Below are positions 5,441 through 10,376 of a DNA stretch of 10,376 nucleotides, one piece after another. Both the position numbers and the translations under genes were made by a program. The notes under the pieces are model-generated. The model had not been told where the DNA came from. It was given only the letters and a program-made list of their open reading frames with translations, and did not search any database. Origin of the DNA: CALGLS01 sp047626155 (GTDB lineage Bacteria; Bacteroidota; Bacteroidia; Chitinophagales; Saprospiraceae); NCBI GenBank assembly GCA_047626155.1, contig JBLHRR010000179.1, positions 1 to 10,376 on the forward strand, written 5' to 3'. The first letter of the stretch is position 1. Each line of letters begins with the position of its first letter.

Positions 5441-6784
5441 TTACTTTCCTTCAAAGTAAGAAGTATTTTCTCCACCAGACTCTACTACTTTCATTCTTTC
5501 TCCGAAAATCTTTGATACTTCAAAGTCCTCTTTTCTAGCGTAAATTTCTTTCAATGCACTCAAAGTATTGACGTCGTTAGGATTCAACTTCTCTGCACGC
5601 TGAAATAAAGGCAATGACTTTTCGAATTCAGTGTTAATCCCTGTTTTCTTTTCTTCCATTGCCGCCAAAGCAGATTTAGAATAGTCTCCTTTGTCTTCTA
5701 ATACTTTCAACTCTTCAATCAAAAGGTTTGCTTTATTTACATAAAGTACTCCTGTGTTGTAGATGGCGAAGAAGTAGTTTTCATCTTTCTCCAAAGCCTG
5801 ACCGTAATAGTCCATTGCTTTGTTGAAATACTCATCTGCTTTTACTAGGTTCTTATCTCCCATTTCCTTTTGGAAAAGGTTGTCATAGGTGTTACCCAAT
5901 GCAGAATAGTAAGAAACATTATCTGGATCTGCCGCAATAGCTCCTTCTAATTTTCCAACTAACTCATCAAAACGGTTATTAGTTAGATAGTGGTTCAATT
6001 CTGTTACCATCAAAGCGTTATCTTCAGGGTATTTTTGACGCCCTTCAGCCAACAATATCTCTGCCTTTTCATTGTCTTTCTTATCCATCGCAATAGTAAC
6101 CAAAGCATTGTAAATTGCAGGGTCCTCGTAGTTTGCATCTTTCAATTTTGTAAAACCAGCTTCTGCTTCATCCATTTTCTTAGCCTGTAAAGCACTTAAA
6201 GCAGACATGTATAAGTGGTCATTCATTTTAGAATCCTCATCTAATACTGTCTTTTTATCATTGGCTAGGAACAATTGATGTAGTTCTGTTACAGCTGCAT
6301 AATTCGCATAAGCATTTTCATAATTACCATCTTTAAAAGCAAGTAAACCCGTGTTACTCATATGAGAAGAAGTTGCTCTTAAATATCCGAAAGCATCAGA
6401 TTTGAAGTATTTCTTTTCGGATACCTGAATTGCTTTGTTCAATGCAGCGAAAGCTTTCAATGCAGCATCTGGGCGCTCCATCTTAGCATCTGGATTTAGT
6501 GATTTTTTAATAACTTCCATGTTCGCATACTCATTATAGACCTGTCCGGCAGCAATCAACATTTTGGAAAGTGTCTTTCCTGAAAGTGCGGAAGAACCAG
6601 CCGTTGCAACGTCCATATTGCTAGCAGCTTTGTTAAGCAATTCTTTCTTCTTTTCGCCATCTGTTTCTGTTTTCCAGTTGTTGAATGCTTTTGATCCAGC
6701 TTTGTAAGCCGAAGAAGCATCCTGAGCGAAAGAGGTACCTACTAAAAGTAATAATGCAAAAAGACTTGATATTAATTTTTTCAT
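5441..6784 (-). CDS. Secreted TPR-repeat protein encoded downstream of gyrA
   Basis: From the ATG at 6782-6784 the product has 447 residues and starts with a typical signal peptide (KK, then a hydrophobic stretch, then GTSFA before Q21). An ATG 12 codons upstream (6820) would put MFNYFKTKLSSK before it, so I prefer the downstream start. There is no lipobox cysteine, so the mature protein should be soluble in the periplasm or be exported. The rest is helical with several TPR-like units: about 144-170 (GLLAFKDGNYENAYANYAAV), 195-222 (ALSALQAKKMDEAEAGFTKL), 228-255, 294-332 (YYSALGNTYDNLF) and 380-425. TPRs bind partner proteins; the partner here is unknown. A TPR protein next to gyrA recurs in Bacteroidota, but no link to DNA topology is evident. 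Confidence 0.88.
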   Translation of the reverse strand: MKKLISSLFALLLLVGTSFAQDASSAYKAGSKAFNNWKTETDGEKKKELLNKAASNMDVATAGSSALSGKTLSKMLIAAGQVYNEYANMEVIKKSLNPDAKMERPDAALKAFAALNKAIQVSEKKYFKSDAFGYLRATSSHMSNTGLLAFKDGNYENAYANYAAVTELHQLFLANDKKTVLDEDSKMNDHLYMSALSALQAKKMDEAEAGFTKLKDANYEDPAIYNALVTIAMDKKDNEKAEILLAEGRQKYPEDNALMVTELNHYLTNNRFDELVGKLEGAIAADPDNVSYYSALGNTYDNLFQKEMGDKNLVKADEYFNKAMDYYGQALEKDENYFFAIYNTGVLYVNKANLLIEELKVLEDKGDYSKSALAAMEEKKTGINTEFEKSLPLFQRAEKLNPNDVNTLSALKEIYARKEDFEVSKIFGERMKVVESGGENTSYFEGK

Positions 6785-6945
6785 TTTTGATGATAATTTC
6801 GTTTTAAAGTAATTGAACAAAATTGATTAGGGACAATTACTTATATTAAGAATTTGATTTGTTGTTAAGACGCAAAAGGTCACATTAAAAGTCTAAGGTA
6901 AAGGTTAAGAAATAGAACTGTTTTGTTAAAAAAGTTAACAGTCCC

Positions 6946-7009
6946 TAGCAGTTAGCTATTGGCAATTGGCTTCACTAGAACGTACCGAATAGTGGGAAAC
7001 TAACTGCTA
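6946..7009. repeat. Inverted repeat between gyrA and the TPR gene
   Basis: tagcagttag (6946-6955) and ctaactgcta (7000-7009) are perfect 10-base arms. The left arm continues with ctatt (6956-6960), which pairs with aatag (6988-6992) across a 7-base bulge. The loop holds a tandem attggca/attggct (6958-6971). It could weakly terminate gyrA transcripts, but no T-run adjoins it on the - strand. Confidence 0.5.
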
Positions 7010-7023
7010 AAAGAGCCAAAGAT

Positions 7024-9567
7024 CTATTCCTCCTCCCCTGTGCCTTCTTCAGCTGCTAAGTTTTTAGCCCCTTCTTCAGTACCTTCCTCTTCCTCTACTG
7101 CTTCTGTTTCATTCTCGTCTTCATCATTAGGCTGTAGCACTGTCACATCAGCAATATTATCGCCTTCATCAAGACGCATAACACGAACACCTTGAGTAGC
7201 TCTACCCATTATTCTCAAGTCGTCAGTTGACATTCGTATTACGACTCCAGAAGTTGCGGTAATTAAAAGGTCATCTCCCTCATCTACAACTTTCAACGCT
7301 ACTAAAGCTCCAGTTTTATCGGTCACCTTCATAGAGGTTACTCCTTTACCACCACGGTTTGTAATTCGATATTCATCAACGTTTGATTTCTTACCATTTC
7401 CTTTTTCGGAAACAACCAAAATCGTTTTACTCGTATCTTCAGGATCTAAACTGACCATACCAATACATTTATCTCCTTCTCCAAGTGTAATCCCTTTAAC
7501 CCCAGCAGCAGAACGACCCATTGCTCGAATTTTCCCTTCTGGGAATCGGATGGCTTTACCATTGCTATTTCCAATTAGGATATCGTGTTTGCCATTTGTT
7601 AACCGCGCTTCTAAAAGCTCATCGTTATCTCGAATGGTTATGGCGTTGATTCCATTTGTTCTTGGACGAGAGAAAGACTCAACGGACGTTTTCTTAATCA
7701 CACCATTCCGTGTACATAGTACTATGAAGTGAGAATCAAGGAATTCCTTGTCTTTTAGATCCTCTATTTTAATGTAAGCTCTGACCTTGTCTTCTTTAGG
7801 TAAGTTAATGATGTTTTGGATCACCCGACCACTGGAAGTTTTGTTGGCTTCTGGTATTTCATAAACTCTCAGCCAATGTACTCTTCCTAACTCTGTAAAG
7901 AGTAAAAGGTAATTGTGCGTGGTAGCTGTAAACATGTGTTCGATGAAATCTGCATTTCTTGTTTTCGATCCTTTCGAACCTCGACCACCACGTCCCTGCG
8001 TTTTGTATTCTGTAGCTTTTGTTCGCTTCACATAGCCTAAGTTAGAGATCGTAATGATCACGTCTTCATTGGCAATCATATCTTCGATGTTGATATCTCC
8101 ATCATCTCCGTATGTGATATCCGTACGACGTTCGTCACCAAATCTTTCCTTAATGTCTGCTAACTCTTCTTTTACGATCCCTCTTTGGCGTTCAACAGAA
8201 GCAAGGATATCTTTATAATCTGCGATTAGAATTTGCAAACCATCATATTCGTCTTTAACCTTATCTCGCTCAAGGCCAGTCAACTTCTGCAAACGCATTT
8301 CCAGAATCGCCTTCGCTTGAATTTCAGATAAAGAGAACGTATCTTGTAAAGCTTGACTCGCTAATTGTACCGTTTTAGAAGCACGAATCAGTGCGATGAC
8401 TTCATCCAGATTATCCAAGGCGATTAGCAATCCTTCAAGAATGTGCGCACGAGCTTCCGCCTTATCAAGATCAAACTGCGTTCTTCTAACAATAACTTCC
8501 AAACGGAATTCAATGAACAATTCAATCTGTTGTTTCAGATTAAGCAATTCCGGTCTTCCTTTTACCAGTGCAATGTTATTAACTCCGTAAGAGTTTTGTA
8601 GCGGTGTATATTTATATAGCTTGCTCAACACCACGTTGGCCATCGCATCCCGCTTAATCTCCACAACGATTCTTAAACCATTTCTATCTGATTCATCTCT
8701 AATATCACTAATCCCCTCTATTTTCTTGAGGTTAACCAGCTCTGCAATTTTGATAATTAAATTAGCTTTATTTACCTGGTAAGGGATCTCTGTAACAATG
8801 ATCTTTTCCTTACCTGAATCACTCTCTTCAATATTAGATTTGGCTCTTACAACAACTCGCCCACGTCCAGTTTCAAAAGCCTCTTTAACTCCTGTAGTTC
8901 CGTAGATGGTTCCTCCTGTTGGAAAATCAGGAGCTTTGATGAATTCCATCAAGCCAGCAATGGTAACCTCTGGGTCCTCTATACAAGCTTCGATACCTTC
9001 AATTACTTCCGTTAAATTGTGTGGCAACATATTCGTTGCCATACCTACAGCGATACCTGAAGCTCCATTTATCAAAAGGTTAGGCACCTTCGTAGGAAGC
9101 ACAGTCGGCTCCTTCAACGTATCATCAAAGTTCAATTGCCAATCGACCGTGTTCTTCTTGATGTCATCCAAAAGTTCATCTGAAATTCTTTCCAAACGTG
9201 CTTCTGTATATCTCATCGCAGCGGGACTATCACCATCCATAGAACCGAAGTTCCCCTGGCCGTCAACGAGTGGGTAACGGAGTGACCATTCCTGGGCCAT
9301 ACGCACCATAGAGTCATAAACGGAAGTATCACCGTGTGGGTGATATTTACCAAGTACCTCTCCTACAATACGGGCAGATTTCTTATGTGCTTTGTTGTAA
9401 GGAAGCCCCAACTCATCCATTCCGAAAAGTACCCTTCGGTGAACAGGTTTTAAGCCGTCTCTTACATCAGGTAAAGCTCTGGAAACGATAACAGACATTG
9501 AATAATCAATGTATGCTGATTTCATTTCATCGGTGATCGCTACTTCAATAATTCTATCGTTGCTCAT
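7024..9567 (-). CDS. gyrA: DNA gyrase subunit A
   Basis: The product has 847 residues and is complete. GyrA cuts and rejoins DNA in the A2B2 gyrase that introduces negative supercoils. The winged-helix domain shows SRALPDVRDGLKPVHRRVLF (29-48), the quinolone-determining segment KYHPHGDTSVYDSMVRMAQ (74-92) and the catalytic tyrosine Y120 in AAMRYTEARL. Tower and coiled-coil domains run to about 490 with the exit-gate segment LEMRLQKLTGLE (422-433). The C-terminal beta-pinwheel (about 495-815) carries the GyrA box as QGRGGRG (524-530), which separates gyrase from topoisomerase IV. The last 30 residues are highly acidic (EEEEGTEEG, ending GTGEEE). The residue equivalent to E. coli S83 is threonine (T81), and D87 is kept (D85). 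The ATG is 29 bases from an exact -7 box; the TPR gene follows after 239 bases. Confidence 0.98.
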   Translation of the reverse strand: MSNDRIIEVAITDEMKSAYIDYSMSVIVSRALPDVRDGLKPVHRRVLFGMDELGLPYNKAHKKSARIVGEVLGKYHPHGDTSVYDSMVRMAQEWSLRYPLVDGQGNFGSMDGDSPAAMRYTEARLERISDELLDDIKKNTVDWQLNFDDTLKEPTVLPTKVPNLLINGASGIAVGMATNMLPHNLTEVIEGIEACIEDPEVTIAGLMEFIKAPDFPTGGTIYGTTGVKEAFETGRGRVVVRAKSNIEESDSGKEKIIVTEIPYQVNKANLIIKIAELVNLKKIEGISDIRDESDRNGLRIVVEIKRDAMANVVLSKLYKYTPLQNSYGVNNIALVKGRPELLNLKQQIELFIEFRLEVIVRRTQFDLDKAEARAHILEGLLIALDNLDEVIALIRASKTVQLASQALQDTFSLSEIQAKAILEMRLQKLTGLERDKVKDEYDGLQILIADYKDILASVERQRGIVKEELADIKERFGDERRTDITYGDDGDINIEDMIANEDVIITISNLGYVKRTKATEYKTQGRGGRGSKGSKTRNADFIEHMFTATTHNYLLLFTELGRVHWLRVYEIPEANKTSSGRVIQNIINLPKEDKVRAYIKIEDLKDKEFLDSHFIVLCTRNGVIKKTSVESFSRPRTNGINAITIRDNDELLEARLTNGKHDILIGNSNGKAIRFPEGKIRAMGRSAAGVKGITLGEGDKCIGMVSLDPEDTSKTILVVSEKGNGKKSNVDEYRITNRGGKGVTSMKVTDKTGALVALKVVDEGDDLLITATSGVVIRMSTDDLRIMGRATQGVRVMRLDEGDNIADVTVLQPNDEDENETEAVEEEEGTEEGAKNLAAEEGTGEEE

Positions 9568-9595
9568 CTACTATTTTTGGTTTTCTAATATTGCG

Positions 9596-9603
9596 CAAAT
9601 ATA
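9596..9603 (-). promoter_or_regulatory. gyrA promoter (-7 box)
   Basis: On the - strand TATATTTG matches TAnnTTTG exactly and gives a leader of about 22 bases before the gyrA ATG. No TTG stands 17-23 bases upstream; the segment there reads CATTTTC. The -33 element is therefore weak or absent. Confidence 0.6.
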
Positions 9604-10018
9604 ACAAAAAGTAGGTAGAAAATGGCTTAAAATTGCGGTAAAAATGGAGTGACTTATTGAGCGCGAAAGTTACGTAGAAAAGAGGGTTTTCACAGCTCGA
9701 AATGTGTGAACGAATAAGGTGATTTAGTGACTGATCTGTATGGGGAAATAAAAAGAGGTAGAGGTGGTTATAATTTAGGAGAATCCGCTCCGGCAGAGTT
9801 GGAGCTCCCGTTCACCAAGCTTATGTCTAAGAGCGTAACTCCGTAACTCTGGTAGCGTGGAATATGCTCGGCCTATTCTGTTGACGGTACAGAAGCTACC
9901 CTCCTTTCAATGTCTTTGGTATTTTTTCACTACAAACCCAACCAAGGCGATCCCGTTGTTTCTGCTTAAATCTGAAATCTACTGATTAGATACGTTTGAA
10001 CTGAAAATCGAAATACAA
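9604..10018. repeat. Structured intergenic region upstream of gyrA
   Basis: No coding frame is convincing in these 415 bases. The main structure is an inverted repeat: cagagttggag (9794-9804) pairs with ctcc (9839-9842) and aactctg (9845-9851), an 11-base stem with a 2-base bulge. Inside it is the palindrome ggagctcc (9801-9808). Further small stems are ttcaca/tgtgaa (9689-9694, 9705-9710) and ggtagc/gctacc (9851-9856, 9895-9900). The elements gagcgta (9831-9837) and gaagctac (9892-9899) also occur in the hairpin at 575-634. No clear terminator for the DUF368 gene is visible. Confidence 0.45.
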
Positions 10019-10376
10019 TTAGCTACTCTTCTCCCCGCCCAACTTCTCCAGACCAAAAACAGTAACCAAACCTAAAACAATCATAACAACAACCATCAAA
10101 ACCATAGGATCGCCACCATCATAATTTCCAGGCAACACATTCTCCTCCATCAATATTTTTTTAGGCAAACCTTCCTCATTTAAGATGATGTTCATAGCAT
10201 CATCTCGAAGCCATTCGATTGGGTTTCTCCAAGGCCAGATTTTATTCAAAGAGCCCAGCATGAATCCAGTTAAGGTAGCTAAGGTAACCGATCGGTAGTG
10301 TTTGAAAGTCCAGGACAAGAGCCGGGAAACGGTCATTAAACCAGTGAGGCAACCCATTGCGAAAACAAACATTACC
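10019..10376 (-). CDS. DUF368 membrane protein (PopT-like), C-terminal part
   Basis: The frame is open to the right edge, so the N-terminus is missing; about 118 residues are visible. FAMGCLTGLMTVSRLLSWTF and GFMLGSLNKIWPWRNP are characteristic of the C-terminal half of DUF368 proteins, the latter being the conserved (L/N)xxKIWPW motif after a membrane helix. A last hydrophobic segment (VLMVVVMIVLGLVTVFGL) precedes the basic end. Members of this family, named PopT, have been identified as undecaprenyl-phosphate translocases that return the lipid carrier of cell-wall synthesis to the inner face of the membrane. The ATG at 10370-10372 is internal. Whether this homologue has that activity is inference from the family. 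Confidence 0.85.
   Translation of the reverse strand, partial: VMFVFAMGCLTGLMTVSRLLSWTFKHYRSVTLATLTGFMLGSLNKIWPWRNPIEWLRDDAMNIILNEEGLPKKILMEENVLPGNYDGGDPMVLMVVVMIVLGLVTVFGLEKLGGEKSS

Noticed and set aside
6785..6820. Upstream ATG of the TPR gene adding 12 residues
   Set aside because: The extra residues would precede a textbook signal peptide; starting at 6784 places the KK of the signal sequence directly after methionine.
8906..9277. 123-codon + strand frame inside gyrA
   Set aside because: It is antisense to a fully conserved part of GyrA and has no own features.

Overview
The window looks like chromosomal DNA of a Bacteroidota bacterium. The evidence is a DUF3467 protein typical of that phylum, a GIN-domain (DUF2807) protein, a GyrA with a long acidic tail followed by a secreted TPR protein, start codons preceded by A-rich stretches instead of Shine-Dalgarno sequences, and promoter candidates of the Bacteroidota type (TTG, 17-23 bases, TAnnTTTG). 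The base composition is moderately AT-rich and even. I cannot name the genus.

Layout. 1-487 (+): the C-terminal part of a DUF2807 beta-helix protein. 488-778: convergent intergenic region with two related hairpins and two terminator-like structures. 779-1917 (-): an overlapping pair, a PadR-family repressor and a membrane-anchored M23 peptidase with a helical cytoplasmic N-terminal domain. In front of padR lie two perfect 8-5-8 inverted repeats over a promoter candidate. 2238-3460 (-): an acyl-CoA thioesterase followed 17 bases later by an M50B-like membrane metalloprotease. 3461-4114: a gene-poor 650-base gap holding a hairpin, a possible 24-residue membrane peptide and two further promoter candidates. 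4115-5252 (+): DUF3467 protein, then a SAM methyltransferase broken by an apparent 2-base CT duplication. 5362-5401: a strong bidirectional terminator. 5441-9567 (-): gyrA and, 239 bases downstream, a signal-peptide-bearing TPR protein. 9568-10018: gyrA leader plus structured intergenic DNA. 10019-10376 (-): C-terminal part of a DUF368 (PopT-like) membrane protein running off the window.

How the genes work together. Most units are housekeeping and unrelated to each other. The exception is padR-M23: a repressor co-transcribed with a protein that spans the inner membrane and carries a complete peptidoglycan-endopeptidase-type active site outside. A double operator lies in its own promoter. This layout resembles one-component-plus-membrane-sensor switches and is the best candidate here for an undescribed regulatory system. 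The other points worth checking are the methyltransferase frameshift, the possible small membrane peptide at 3844-3918, and the dispersed inverted repeats in the intergenic regions.
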